The notes: generated by a model not told the origin, from the letters alone. 64,000 nt of DNA from Ignavibacteria bacterium (GCA_016709315.1 JADJMZ010000001.1:496001-560000), one strand, 5' to 3'. Positions 1-9,418 are shown, counted from the first letter of the stretch. Made by a program: numbers and translations.

Positions 1-289
1 AATTCCGGAATCATTTGCTTTGCATCAGAATTTTCCGAATCCGTTTAATCCGGTTACAAAAATAAATTACGAATTACCCGCTTCGCGAGGCGAGCGAGTT
101 ACGAATTACGTTTCTCTTACAGTATTTGATATTCTTGGAAAGGAAATTAATACATTAGTAAATGCTAAACAGACTGCGGGAAGTTATGAAGTTAATTTTG
201 ACGGAAAGGGTCTGTCAAGCGGTATTTATTTTTATAAGCTTACTGCAGGAAGTTTTTCTGAAACAAAAATGATGACACTGATAAAATAA
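1..289 (+). CDS. C-terminal fragment of a T9SS-sorted surface protein
   Basis: This is the 3' end of a gene that begins left of the window; the frame is open from base 2 and ends at TAA 287-289. The visible part is a type IX secretion (Por) type A C-terminal sorting domain: the core HQNFPNPFNPVTKINYELP is followed by VSLTVFDILGKE and the closing SSGIYFYKLTAGSFSETKMM. The domain directs export across the outer membrane and is normally cleaved. The cargo is outside the window. Six extra residues, ASRGER, sit between YELP and VTNY where relatives have about four linker residues in total; the bases encoding them are GC-rich and resemble palindromic repeats near 35.3 kb. Confidence 0.85.
   Translation, partial: IPESFALHQNFPNPFNPVTKINYELPASRGERVTNYVSLTVFDILGKEINTLVNAKQTAGSYEVNFDGKGLSSGIYFYKLTAGSFSETKMMTLIK
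67..109. repeat. GC-rich short insert flanked by an 11-bp direct repeat
   Basis: TTACGAATTAC occurs at 67-77 and 99-109, bracketing the GC-rich 78-98, whose core is CGCGAGGCGAGCGA. In frame this adds ASRGER to the sorting domain. The core resembles the palindromic GC-rich block at 35323-35425. The direct repeat and the exact 18-base in-frame expansion are seen; mobility is inference. Confidence 0.5.
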
Positions 290-599
290 GCTCCGCCTAA
301 GTTATACCTGCAAATATTTTTTAACCGGCAATTCGGAATTTACTTTCACATGAGGAAGTGAAGATGTTTCCGTTTTGCTGTATTTATTTTATGTTATGAC
401 TGTATGATTTTCTTACCTTCATTGAACTGCTTGTCCTTTTGTTCATCATAATTATTAAAACAATATCCTCCTCAGCATATATATTTTCACATTTCTGTTT
501 TTTTACCATTTGCCGTTTTCATATATCTGAAATAAATTGCACCGGTTAGTAAATTAATGCTGACCGGAAAATTATTTTAATATATAAGGAGGGAATGTC
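290..599. other. Intergenic stretch with no recognised gene
   Basis: These 310 bases are AT-rich and I see no plausible coding frame. A short interrupted inverted repeat (CCGGTTAG and CTGACCGG, about 541-567) lies before the next gene. Nothing else is identifiable. Confidence 0.5.
586..592 (+). promoter_or_regulatory. Strong Shine-Dalgarno sequence
   Basis: AAGGAGG lies 7 bases before the ATG at 600. Such a complete ribosome-binding site is rare in this window, where most starts have AT-rich leaders, so it fixes the start and suggests efficient translation. Confidence 0.75.
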
Positions 600-2756
600 A
601 TGAAAAAGTTTGTCTTAAAGATCTTTGTTTTCGTTTTAGTTTCTGTTTCTATTAATGATTCATTAAAATCTCAGACCGGTTACAGCTGGCTGCAACCTGC
701 TCCAACAGGTAATTCTCTTGTCTCAGTTGATTTCATAAACAAGGATACCGGAATTGCAGCCGGGAATAAAGGAGCGATTATTAAAACTACTGACGGCGGT
801 AACAGCTGGTTTTCTGTAAATTCTGAATTTCTAACAGATTTTAATTCTGTCCGGTTTGTAAATTCCTTTATTTGTATTGCGGCAGGCAAATCCGGTAAGA
901 TTTATAAGTCCAAAGACTGCGGCGCATCCTGGACATTAGTCAGCAGCGGTGTGAATACAGATATTTTTGATCTGGACTTTAAGGGAAATTCGACCGGCTA
1001 TGCAGTCGGATTATCAGGTACAATTGTTAAAACTGTTAATAAAGGAAACTACTGGTTCAGTCAGAATTCCGGTACATCACTGCCTTTGTATTGTGTAAAA
1101 TTTATAAATGAAAATACAGGAGTTGCCGGAGGTTACAATGTTATTCTGAAAACTACTAATGGCGGTGTTAACTGGATCAATCTTAATGTAAACATTTCAC
1201 CTCTATCAGGTATTACGTCAATTTCATTTTCCGACAGTCTGAATATTGTTGCTGCCGGGAATACTCCATCAGGAGATGTTTACAGGTCTGCTGACGGAGG
1301 ATTAAACTGGATGAAACACTCAATGGATATTCACCGGGTGTTCGGAGGATCTGCCGATCTCGTCAGGAGCATCTCTTTTCTAAACAGTGATACAGGATTT
1401 GCCGTCACATCTTACGGGACAATTTTAAAAACTTTCAACGGCGGAGTTAACTGGCAGAAGGATTCTTCTTTCAGACCTTCATTTGATAAAACAGGAATTT
1501 TCGAAAATGTTTTTGTAAGTGATAAAAGTAATATTTTTATTACCGGAGGAGGAGGTACTGTTTTAAAAAGTTCGGATTGCGGTACTAACTGGATTGTAAA
1601 GTCAGGATTTAAAAATGACATAAGAGCTTCATATTTTCTAACAGCAAAGACCGGTTATTGCGCAGGTGAAAAAGGTATGATCATAAAGACGACAGACTTT
1701 GGAATCAACTGGACTTATCAGGACAGTGAAACGGAATTCAATCTGAACGCAATAAATTTTTCCGGAAATAATACAGGATATACGGCTGGAGAAAACGGGA
1801 TCATTATGAAAACTACAGATGGCGGAAATATCTGGTCTGTACAGAAAAGCAATACTTACTTTACGCTGAAAGGAATTTATTTTACTAATGCATTAACAGG
1901 TTTTGCATCCGGAGGAGATGAAAGTAAAAGTACAGGTCTGATTCTGAAAACTACAAACGGCGGTGAGATCTGGAATTCTTCTTACATTAATTTATCAAAA
2001 GGAATAATTGCTTCGGTCTTTTTTACAGACATTTCAAACGGATATGCCTGCGGTGCGAATGGCATTATTTTAAAAACAACTGACTGCGGATTAACATGGA
2101 ATGAAAATAAAGAAATTCCTTTCGATCTCCATTCAATAAGTTTTAAAGATTCTCTTAACGGATTAGTCTGCGGATCTGACGGATCTGTGTATAAAACAAA
2201 TGACGGAGGTTTGAACTGGAATTATATAAAGAGCGGAGTTTACAAAAATCTGTTCTCCGTTAAATTTGACAAAAATGGAAAAGCTGTGACAACAGGCGAG
2301 TTGGGAACAGTTATCATTTCTTCAAACAATGGTAACAGCTGGCAGAAGAAAAATACTTACACTTACAATGATCTTTATTCTTCCTATACAGATGATAATT
2401 CCTTCTTAACCGTTTTCGGAAGTTTCGGCACTGCGCTGAGATATTCTGAAACCGGTAATTCATATACTCCTGATAAATTATCTTTCGAAGGAAAAGAAGC
2501 TTTGCTCTTTCAGAATTTTCCCAATCCTTTTAATCCGGTTACTACAATTGAATACGAACTGAAATCTTCAGGAAATGCATCTCTTAAAATATATGATGTA
2601 AGCGGAAAGGAATTCAAAAAATTGTTTTCCGGATTCAGGAATGCGGGACATTATTCGGTTAGTTTTTCCGGAGCCGGAATTCCGTCAGGTGTATATTTTA
2701 TCGAACTGACCACTTCGTTTCAATCTGTAATTAAGAAAATGATTTTACTGAAATAA
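600..2756 (+). CDS. Exported BNR/YCF48-like repeat protein with T9SS sorting domain
   Basis: 718 residues. Residues 1 to about 24 form a signal peptide ending at KSQ. From about 40 to 600 there are roughly a dozen repeats of 40-50 residues, each with a ILKTTDGGxxW-like strand (TDGGNSW, TNGGVNW, ADGGLNW, SDCGTNW, TDFGINW, TDCGLTW, NDGGLNW), the Asp-box/BNR pattern of beta-propellers also found in YCF48-like photosystem assembly factors. The last about 80 residues are the T9SS type A sorting domain (FQNFPNPFNPVT to KKMILLK). It is probably a cell-surface or released beta-propeller of unknown ligand. The propeller fold alone does not indicate an enzyme; sialidase arginines are not evident. It lies in tandem with two other T9SS substrates. 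Confidence 0.85.
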   Translation: MKKFVLKIFVFVLVSVSINDSLKSQTGYSWLQPAPTGNSLVSVDFINKDTGIAAGNKGAIIKTTDGGNSWFSVNSEFLTDFNSVRFVNSFICIAAGKSGKIYKSKDCGASWTLVSSGVNTDIFDLDFKGNSTGYAVGLSGTIVKTVNKGNYWFSQNSGTSLPLYCVKFINENTGVAGGYNVILKTTNGGVNWINLNVNISPLSGITSISFSDSLNIVAAGNTPSGDVYRSADGGLNWMKHSMDIHRVFGGSADLVRSISFLNSDTGFAVTSYGTILKTFNGGVNWQKDSSFRPSFDKTGIFENVFVSDKSNIFITGGGGTVLKSSDCGTNWIVKSGFKNDIRASYFLTAKTGYCAGEKGMIIKTTDFGINWTYQDSETEFNLNAINFSGNNTGYTAGENGIIMKTTDGGNIWSVQKSNTYFTLKGIYFTNALTGFASGGDESKSTGLILKTTNGGEIWNSSYINLSKGIIASVFFTDISNGYACGANGIILKTTDCGLTWNENKEIPFDLHSISFKDSLNGLVCGSDGSVYKTNDGGLNWNYIKSGVYKNLFSVKFDKNGKAVTTGELGTVIISSNNGNSWQKKNTYTYNDLYSSYTDDNSFLTVFGSFGTALRYSETGNSYTPDKLSFEGKEALLFQNFPNPFNPVTTIEYELKSSGNASLKIYDVSGKEFKKLFSGFRNAGHYSVSFSGAGIPSGVYFIELTTSFQSVIKKMILLK

Positions 2757-2976
2757 ATATTTTCAATCCTTCAGCAAATAATATTTTTGCTTTGGAAAAT
2801 GCGCCTTTAATTCCGGCAAAGATAATGATATCAATACTTTGCCGGATTTTAAAAAATTTTTTCACAAACCGGAAATTTTACCTTTTGACTTATCTGTGAT
2901 AAATTAATAGTTTGCAGCAGTTGAATCAGTTATATGATTTTCAAATTAAATATTTACAAACTTTAAAAACACATTC

Positions 2977-4740
2977 ATGAAAACAACAATTACTTTCAGG
3001 TTCTTAATTCTCATTCTTTTAACATTCAGTATGAACCGTTTCTCTTCGGCTGAAATGATTCCTGTAAGCTCGGATTACACTGCAAAGTATTTATTTGCAT
3101 CCGCAGAGTCAAAATCAAATTCTGTATCAGACGGAACTATAGTTTGCTGGCTTGATGAGTCCTACAGAGGTTCATTGTTCATTCAAAGGCTGGGCAGTAA
3201 TGGAGAAAAGCTCTGGTCGCAAAACGGGTTAATAGTAGACAAGGATCTCGGCAGATATTTTGATCCTGACAGTGATTACCCTGTGTTATTTTCTGACAAT
3301 GAAGGAGGAGCTGTGGTAATTTACAGAAAATTATTTTATTCGGAAGAAGAAATTTACTGCGCTAAAATATCTTCTGAAGGTGAACTTCTGCGCAGGGTTT
3401 GTCTGTCATCAGGCATCGGAGGATACAATTTCAGTCCGTCTGCTGTTGTTACAAAAGATAATTGCATTGCTGTTGTCTGGGAAAATTTTAGCTCAGGAGA
3501 TTTCAATATTCAGGGTCAGAAAATAGATCTAAGCTGCAATAAGCTTTGGAACGGCGGAAATGAAATAAATGTCTGCGAAGAATCGGATGATCAGAGAAAA
3601 CCTTCGGTCTTATGCGATCAGAAAAATCAATTGCTGGTCACATGGCTTGATACAAGGTCTGTTGCAAACTCATCAGAATTCGCTTATGACCTTTATGTAA
3701 ACAAATTAGACGAAAGCGGAAACTTTGCCGGTTTCGGTCAAGCCGGCAGATTAATTCTCAGTTTTCCCATTCACAGATATTCAGGACAAAATGCAATTAC
3801 AAAACCTGATGAAAATTATGATCACGGAAACGGACCGGTGTCTGTCAAAAAAGCAGAATTATATAATCACAATATGATCTCATCCGGTAATAATTCTGCA
3901 ATCGTTGCAGTTGATATCCGCGAATCTGAAACAGATAGTTACATCAGGGTTTTTAAAATTAATGAAGAACTTAATATAGAATGGGATCGGGATATAGAAG
4001 CGGAATCATATCAGCAGAATCCGCTGATTATTTCTGACGGCTGTGATGGCGCAGTCATAGTATGGAATGACAGCCGCAATAATGAAAACAGTGTATTCGG
4101 AATAAGAGTAAGCAGTTCGGGTTCTGTTTTATCGGAAGGATATAACGGATTCAAAATTTCCTTTGATAAAGGGAAAAGGAATTCCCTAAGATCTCTCCCG
4201 GATAAAAGAAACATGAGCGGTTTAGTTATAAGCAGCAATAAATTATTAATTCCATGGACGGTTTCCGATTCACACGACTTATATCTTGCTTCAGTTGACT
4301 TAAACTTTAGTTCTGAATACAAAAAGACATCTGAATTAATCTACAAAAATATCTCAGAAGGTAAATGTACAAGTGTATTACAAAGTAATGAAACTAATTC
4401 TGTTATTTTCTTAAAAGATAATACCATATTCGCTTCAAAAGAAAATAAATCAGATAAAATTTCTAATAATCAGTTTAAGAATAATTTAAATCTATTAAAT
4501 TATCCGAATCCTTTTAATCCGGTTACCAAAATCAGTTATGAGTTGACTGCTCCTGGAAATGCAATTGTGAAAATATATGACATGACAGGAAGAATTGTAA
4601 AAGAATTAGTAAATGAATTTCAGAATGCAGGAAGACATGAATTAACATTTGACGGGAGCAGTTTATCGAGCGGACTTTATTTTTGCAGGATTGATGCAGG
4701 AAATTACAGTGAAACTATGCGAATGACACTACTGAAGTAA
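2977..4740 (+). CDS. Exported protein with T9SS sorting domain, function unknown
   Basis: 587 residues with a signal peptide of about 25 residues (ends RFSSAE). The body contains repeated beta-strand units with W-x-D/N tips (VCWLDESYRG, IVWNDSRNNE, VTWLDTRS, IPWTVSDS), a pattern often seen in secreted proteins of this bacterial group and suggestive of a propeller. Residues from about 500 are a T9SS type A domain (LNYPNPFNPVTKISYEL to ETMRMTLLK). I recognise no catalytic motif. It has its own 220-base leader and is followed by a strong hairpin terminator, so it is probably monocistronic. Confidence 0.8.
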   Translation: MKTTITFRFLILILLTFSMNRFSSAEMIPVSSDYTAKYLFASAESKSNSVSDGTIVCWLDESYRGSLFIQRLGSNGEKLWSQNGLIVDKDLGRYFDPDSDYPVLFSDNEGGAVVIYRKLFYSEEEIYCAKISSEGELLRRVCLSSGIGGYNFSPSAVVTKDNCIAVVWENFSSGDFNIQGQKIDLSCNKLWNGGNEINVCEESDDQRKPSVLCDQKNQLLVTWLDTRSVANSSEFAYDLYVNKLDESGNFAGFGQAGRLILSFPIHRYSGQNAITKPDENYDHGNGPVSVKKAELYNHNMISSGNNSAIVAVDIRESETDSYIRVFKINEELNIEWDRDIEAESYQQNPLIISDGCDGAVIVWNDSRNNENSVFGIRVSSSGSVLSEGYNGFKISFDKGKRNSLRSLPDKRNMSGLVISSNKLLIPWTVSDSHDLYLASVDLNFSSEYKKTSELIYKNISEGKCTSVLQSNETNSVIFLKDNTIFASKENKSDKISNNQFKNNLNLLNYPNPFNPVTKISYELTAPGNAIVKIYDMTGRIVKELVNEFQNAGRHELTFDGSSLSSGLYFCRIDAGNYSETMRMTLLK

Positions 4741-4753
4741 GTAACCGGTTTAA

Positions 4754-4790
4754 ATTTGTGGCACATTCATAAATGTGCCACAAATACTTT
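4754..4790 (+). terminator. Hairpin terminator between convergent genes
   Basis: A perfect 14-bp stem (ATTTGTGGCACATT at 4754-4767 with its complement at 4772-4785, loop CATA) is followed by ACTTTTTT. It lies 13 bases after the T9SS gene and could also serve the convergent gene. Confidence 0.85.
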
Positions 4791-4791
4791 T

Positions 4792-5415
4792 TTATTTAAG
4801 TTTTTTAAAAACATATCCGCCCTTTTCCGCTCCCCAGACCTGCTTGTCATTTTCATCATATCCTCTGTCCCAGCTTTTTATACCTTCATCGGAAATTACA
4901 ACTTCTGAAGTTGCATATTTTGCTCCACGCAGATCGCTCTGACAATCTTTTCCGTTAGTGCTTCCTTCGTAACTTCCGTTATTCATTAATGTCAGAAATA
5001 CAGAACAACCTTCCCTGGCTTCAAGCGAATCCGGAATTAATCCCGAAAGCGGATTTTCTTTTTTCCATTCGCCGGCGAATCTCAATGGATCCTTCATTGT
5101 ATATACAGCGCTTTCAAATCTGCCTTCATATGTATTTGTGATCTTATAAACTCTCTGTCTGTATGGCTTATCTTTCATTGATGCAACTGCCTGCTCTACA
5201 TAAAGCCATTTTGCATCTGTCCTTTCCGGCCATATCCTTTTCATCTCAAGACGAATATCATAATAATCCGAATCGCTTAAAGACTGCTCTTCGCTGCTGA
5301 ATGAGCCCTGCATCATTGTGACAAGCCGTTCTGTATCAATGCTTTTTACCTGCGAATATGATTTTACGGAAGTTATCACCAATAAAATTATTATAAAGTT
5401 TATTACTGATTTCAT
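4792..5415 (-). CDS. Exported CpcT/CpeT-like protein
   Basis: 207 residues with a signal peptide (to about residue 21, SYS). The mature part matches the CpcT/CpeT (DUF1001) pattern: LVTMMQGSFSS near the start, WLYVEQAVAS, PYRQRVYKI, then EGCSVFLT and GKDCQSDLRGAKYATS, whose two Cys and GA-Y core are typical. In cyanobacteria this family are lyases that attach bilins to phycobiliproteins; outside phototrophs it occurs as exported proteins of unknown role. No phycobilisome genes are present, so a lyase function is not implied. It lies just before purE on the same strand, with a 30-base gap. Assignment is by motif. Confidence 0.7.
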   Translation of the reverse strand: MKSVINFIIILLVITSVKSYSQVKSIDTERLVTMMQGSFSSEEQSLSDSDYYDIRLEMKRIWPERTDAKWLYVEQAVASMKDKPYRQRVYKITNTYEGRFESAVYTMKDPLRFAGEWKKENPLSGLIPDSLEAREGCSVFLTLMNNGSYEGSTNGKDCQSDLRGAKYATSEVVISDEGIKSWDRGYDENDKQVWGAEKGGYVFKKLK

Positions 5416-5445
5416 TTAAATTTAAATTATTATTATAAAACGTTA

Positions 5446-5967
5446 TCAGGATTTATATTTTGAATTATTTTTTTTAAAAATTTCATTTTTATCTTCAGAT
5501 TCTTTCTTAATTTTCTCTTTGAAATTTATAACCTTTTCAAGAATTTTTTTATCGGATGTACCCAGAATTTCTATTGCAAGCAGAGCGGCATTTTTTGCAT
5601 TATTTATAGCAACTGTTGCAACAGGCACTCCGTAAGGCATTTGAACAATTGACAACAGTGAATCAAGACCTTTGAGAGTTTTTGAAACTACCGGAACTCC
5701 GATCACCGGGACCGGCGAATATGCAGCGCACATTCCTGGTAAATGAGCTGCTCCGCCCGCTCCGGCTATGATAACTTTTATTCCTCTTCTGTGTGCATTC
5801 CGGGAATATGATGCCATAATATCCGGAGTTCTGTGTGCTGATGTGATCTTAATTTCATACGGAATACCGAACTCATCCAGAACTTCTGCTGCCTGATTCA
5901 TTACAGGCAGATCAGAATCTGATCCCATTATTATTCCTACTGATGGTTTTATCTTAACTTTTTTCAA
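5446..5967 (-). CDS. purE: N5-carboxyaminoimidazole ribonucleotide mutase PurE
   Basis: 173 residues. PurE interconverts N5-CAIR and CAIR in de novo purine synthesis in the cytoplasm. The diagnostic motifs are present: GSDSDLPVM (phosphate/substrate loop, residues 15-23), ITSAHRTPD (catalytic His, about 42-50), AGAGGAAHLPGM (about 68-79) and PVIGVPV. A lysine-rich tail of about 20 residues follows the fold. No purK, the usual partner, is seen nearby. The gene starts 19 bases after the membrane phosphatase gene on the same strand and may be cotranscribed with it. Confidence 0.95.
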   Translation of the reverse strand: MKKVKIKPSVGIIMGSDSDLPVMNQAAEVLDEFGIPYEIKITSAHRTPDIMASYSRNAHRRGIKVIIAGAGGAAHLPGMCAAYSPVPVIGVPVVSKTLKGLDSLLSIVQMPYGVPVATVAINNAKNAALLAIEILGTSDKKILEKVINFKEKIKKESEDKNEIFKKNNSKYKS

Positions 5968-5986
5968 TTAATTTTTTATAAAAATT

Positions 5987-7444
5987 TTAATTTCTCTGAA
6001 TGATCAGAAGTGTCAGATCATCTCTCTGGCTAATATTTCCGCAAAACTTTTTTACATCCCCGACAAGACCGTTAAGTAAATCGCTGGCTTTTTTATCTGC
6101 ATTATTGTTCAGATATAATTCCAGATTATCAAGCCCGTATTCAGTAAGTTTATTATCCATCGCCTCATTCACTCCGTCAGTATAAAAAATTATCTTATCG
6201 CTCTTATTGAAATCAAAAACCACTTCATTATCCTGACCCGCAGATTCAACTGTTTTCATTGCTCCGAGAGCAATTCCATGCTTCCTGATTTTAAAAATTT
6301 CCTTTGACTCTCCTGAAATTTTATAAGGCGGCAAATGTCCCGCATTGTATAAGTAACATTTATTCTTCTCGACATCTATGATTGCAAATATAGCTGTCAC
6401 AAACATTTTTCTGTTCTGTGTCTTTCTGATCATACGGTTGAGTTTCTCAATGACTATTCCCGGTTTTGTATTGTCTTCAAGTATAAGATGCATACAGCTT
6501 CTTAATCCCGAAAGCAAAAGACCGCTTGCAACACCGTGACCGGATACATCGCAGATAAAGATGCCAATTTCGTTTTCCGATATTTTAAAATAATCAAAAT
6601 AATCTCCTCCTACTTCACTTGCCGGCAATGATACTGCGGCAATCTCTATGTCACCGATAGTAGCTTCGTTCTCCGGAAGCATTGATAACTGAATTTCCCT
6701 GGCATAGTCTAATTCTTTTTTCATCCTGAGATTTTCATAATTCCTGTTATAGTGAAAGTCATATTGCTCATAAAATTTTTTCTGACGCTTCCGCTCGGTA
6801 GGAAAACTGATTACAAACATCAGAATCCCCAGAATTAAATTTGGAATTACATTATCCGGTGTAAACTCCGCTTTAATGCTGAACATAATAATCAGCGAGA
6901 CCGACAACCCTGTAACAAATAGCTGTATAATTTCCTGCTTTGAAAATCTGAAAACTAATACCATAATGCTGAACATAAAAAAGTATTCAAATACAGATTT
7001 ATCATTATCGATATTCATATTGATAGTGATTCCGTCTGATTTCAAAGAATCTTTTTGGTGTATCACCTGTTCCTTTTTAGATTTAGTATTTGATTCTTTT
7101 ATTTCTTCCTTATCTTTGGGATAAAAAATATTTATAGAGATAGACATTATTAATTGAAATATAAGAAATATAAAAATACTTCTTCGGATATTCCCTGTAT
7201 TGAAATATCTTTTATAAATCACACGAAAGGAAACAAGTAGAATTAAGTTGATCAGACTTAAGATTATTGCGAAATTCAATGTCTGATTGGTTCCGATATT
7301 TACGGCAGATGATATAACAGTAATGAGGATAAAGATATTTAATACTACCTTAAAAATTTTAAGATTCTTTTTATCCAGAAATAAATTGTATGCCTGTTCG
7401 CGGGGATAATTTAAATACTGATCAATTGAATCAAAGAGGTTCAA
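5987..7444 (-). CDS. Membrane-anchored PP2C (SpoIIE/RsbU-type) phosphatase
   Basis: 485 residues. The N-terminal half has about six hydrophobic segments (roughly 30-50, 57-75, 88-108, 150-170, 180-198, 200-216) with a charged loop near 110-145. A short coiled stretch (KKELDYAREIQLSMLP) leads into a C-terminal SpoIIE phosphatase domain (about 255-485). Its metal-binding acids are visible in EVGGDYFDYF, ICDVSGHGVASG, YTDGVNEA and RDDLTLLI. Such proteins dephosphorylate anti-sigma antagonists or other phosphoserine targets in partner-switching pathways. No cognate kinase or STAS protein is next to it, so the target is unknown. Confidence 0.9.
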   Translation of the reverse strand: MNLFDSIDQYLNYPREQAYNLFLDKKNLKIFKVVLNIFILITVISSAVNIGTNQTLNFAIILSLINLILLVSFRVIYKRYFNTGNIRRSIFIFLIFQLIMSISINIFYPKDKEEIKESNTKSKKEQVIHQKDSLKSDGITINMNIDNDKSVFEYFFMFSIMVLVFRFSKQEIIQLFVTGLSVSLIIMFSIKAEFTPDNVIPNLILGILMFVISFPTERKRQKKFYEQYDFHYNRNYENLRMKKELDYAREIQLSMLPENEATIGDIEIAAVSLPASEVGGDYFDYFKISENEIGIFICDVSGHGVASGLLLSGLRSCMHLILEDNTKPGIVIEKLNRMIRKTQNRKMFVTAIFAIIDVEKNKCYLYNAGHLPPYKISGESKEIFKIRKHGIALGAMKTVESAGQDNEVVFDFNKSDKIIFYTDGVNEAMDNKLTEYGLDNLELYLNNNADKKASDLLNGLVGDVKKFCGNISQRDDLTLLIIQRN

Positions 7445-7540
7445 GCAGATTTACTTTAAGGTTTTTTGAAAATTATTTATTTCTTTACCAAACTTAACGA
7501 ATCTTAAGTATCTGAGTTGCAGATATAAAAGTCTTTAAAA

Positions 7541-7822
7541 TTATTTGTCTTCAGGCGGAACAAATTCATCCGGAAGCTTTATCCCCCCGCCGAAGAAAAA
7601 TTCATTCATCTGATCTTCAAACACTTTATCAGTTGCGGGAGAAGTAAGATCTAATCTGTATTCATTCACTATCATTTTAAAATGATCAAGGAACAATTTA
7701 AATCCCTGCTTGGAAACATTATCAAATACTTTCTGTCCGAGTTCGCCCGGAACAGGCGGTTTATCAAGTCCCGGGAGGTCCTGATCAAGTTTTATGCAAT
7801 GAACTGTTCTGCTATCTGCCAT
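7541..7822 (-). CDS. YggX-like Fe(II)-trafficking / oxidative damage protection protein
   Basis: 93 residues, cytoplasmic. Matches the small YggX family: an early Cys-containing strand (RTVHCIKLDQDLPGL), PPVPGELGQKVFDNVSKQ (PGELG-x-x-Φ is diagnostic), then LDHFKMIVNEYRLDL and a C-terminal EDQMNEFFFGGG region. YggX binds Fe(II) weakly and protects Fe-S clusters under oxidative stress in enterobacteria. It lies 9 bases after the nucleotidase gene on the same strand and is likely cotranscribed with it. Confidence 0.75.
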   Translation of the reverse strand: MADSRTVHCIKLDQDLPGLDKPPVPGELGQKVFDNVSKQGFKLFLDHFKMIVNEYRLDLTSPATDKVFEDQMNEFFFGGGIKLPDEFVPPEDK

Positions 7823-7831
7823 TTTAAATTT

Positions 7832-9418
7832 TTATTGTTTTTTAATTTCCTGTTTAGAAAGATCCTCAACTCTTTTTTCAATAATTGTATTTATATTCTT
7901 TTGATTTATTACTGCCTCAATCATAAGATCCCTGTCAATAATGTTTGTATCGTAAATTGTTATTTTTTCCTGCTGTTCTCCGAAATATTTTTTTAACTGA
8001 GTGCCGACATAATTATTTGTTGCAACAGTGTAATTTTTTGAGTCGCTGATCTCTTCGCCGTTCACCAAAACCTTCTCAATAAAATTATCATCTCCGGCAA
8101 GAACTTTTTTAGAATCATAAACCACTTTAATTCCCGATACAATAATCATATCGCTTGAACCCAGTTCGTCAATCTCCATTACTCTGCTTTTAATATTATT
8201 TTTTATCATTTTCATAAGCCCTTTTCCGCTGATCACAAAAGTAACTATAGTATTTCCAAAAGGATTTATTTCCCAGATATCATTGATTGTAATTTCACCT
8301 TTCGGAAGATCTTTTCTTATGCCGCCTGAATTCAGAAACGCAATATCCGTTCCTACTTTATTCCTGACCGCATCCGCTTCCCACTGTCCCAGGTTGCTCT
8401 CTTCGGAAAATCCTCTTTTCCAGTCAGACTCCAGATTCCCTATAACGTTCATAAGATCGCCCTGAACTGCCGCCAGCATAGATTCTACTTTCATCTGAGC
8501 TTTTCTGTCATAGATAGAAGAATCCATTTTTGTTTCTATCAGTTTTGCGAAACTATTAAGTACTGTGTCTTTTTCTGTATCAACGGTCATATCTATTTTT
8601 CCGAGCCACCGGGAATAAGAACCTGCCTGCGCTATTACGACACCTTTTACAATTTCCGGTCTGAACAAAGGCGTATGCGAATGTCCGCCGATTATTATGT
8701 CAATGTCTTTTGAGAATTTCTCCGCAAGCTTTTTGTCTTTATCTAATCCGATATGAGTAAGAAGAATTAAAAGATCGCATTTTTTCTTTTTCAGATATTT
8801 AATTCCTGCAGTAATTACGGAATCAGTATTCAGCATTTCAATATCAGAAACATTTTTTGGCAATGTAAGAGTCATAAGATCGGTTGCTGTAAGTCCTATT
8901 ATTCCGCATTTTATTCCGTTTATTTTTTTAATGACATAAGGTTTACCGAAAGTTCTTTTTTCCGATTTTAAAAAAACATTGGCAGACAGATAATCAAAAT
9001 TTGCTTTCTTAAGAGCGGAGTCAAGAGAATATTGTCCATAATCAAATTCATGATTTCCGATGACGAAAGCATCAAGACCGTAAAGATTAAGAAGTTCGAT
9101 CTGTGAGTTTCCCCTTGTAATGGTTGAAATAGGAGTTCCCTGAAAATCATCACCTCCGTTAAGCAGAAGCGTATTCTTTTCACGGAGCTTATTTATATAT
9201 CCCAGCATATTAGAAGTGCCCCCGATGTAATAAGATTCGGATTCTCCGGTTACACTGTCTTTCTTCGAAATTCTGTAAGGCAAATTTCTCGCATGAAAAT
9301 CGTTCCAGTGGAGAATTGTCAATTTTTTAACTGTGTTTCTTTTGGAGTCGCTTTTCTGTGGAAAAGCAGATGAAGTGAAAATGAAAATTATAAATAAAGT
9401 TAAAAAGTATTTTTTCAT
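7832..9418 (-). CDS. Exported 5'-nucleotidase / UshA-family metallophosphoesterase
   Basis: 528 residues with a signal peptide (to about residue 20, SSAFPQ). The N-terminal metallophosphoesterase domain shows the dinuclear metal motifs: HWNDFHA, NGGDDFQG, IGNHEFDYG and GGHSHTPL. The C-terminal part (from about 320) is the 5'-nucleotidase substrate domain with FLNSGGIRKDLPKGEIT and NPFGNTIV, which stack the nucleobase in UshA. The protein probably releases phosphate and nucleosides from nucleotides in the periplasm. It contains a TVATNNYV motif usual in the family. It is followed closely by the yggX-like gene. Confidence 0.93.
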   Translation of the reverse strand: MKKYFLTLFIIFIFTSSAFPQKSDSKRNTVKKLTILHWNDFHARNLPYRISKKDSVTGESESYYIGGTSNMLGYINKLREKNTLLLNGGDDFQGTPISTITRGNSQIELLNLYGLDAFVIGNHEFDYGQYSLDSALKKANFDYLSANVFLKSEKRTFGKPYVIKKINGIKCGIIGLTATDLMTLTLPKNVSDIEMLNTDSVITAGIKYLKKKKCDLLILLTHIGLDKDKKLAEKFSKDIDIIIGGHSHTPLFRPEIVKGVVIAQAGSYSRWLGKIDMTVDTEKDTVLNSFAKLIETKMDSSIYDRKAQMKVESMLAAVQGDLMNVIGNLESDWKRGFSEESNLGQWEADAVRNKVGTDIAFLNSGGIRKDLPKGEITINDIWEINPFGNTIVTFVISGKGLMKMIKNNIKSRVMEIDELGSSDMIIVSGIKVVYDSKKVLAGDDNFIEKVLVNGEEISDSKNYTVATNNYVGTQLKKYFGEQQEKITIYDTNIIDRDLMIEAVINQKNINTIIEKRVEDLSKQEIKKQ

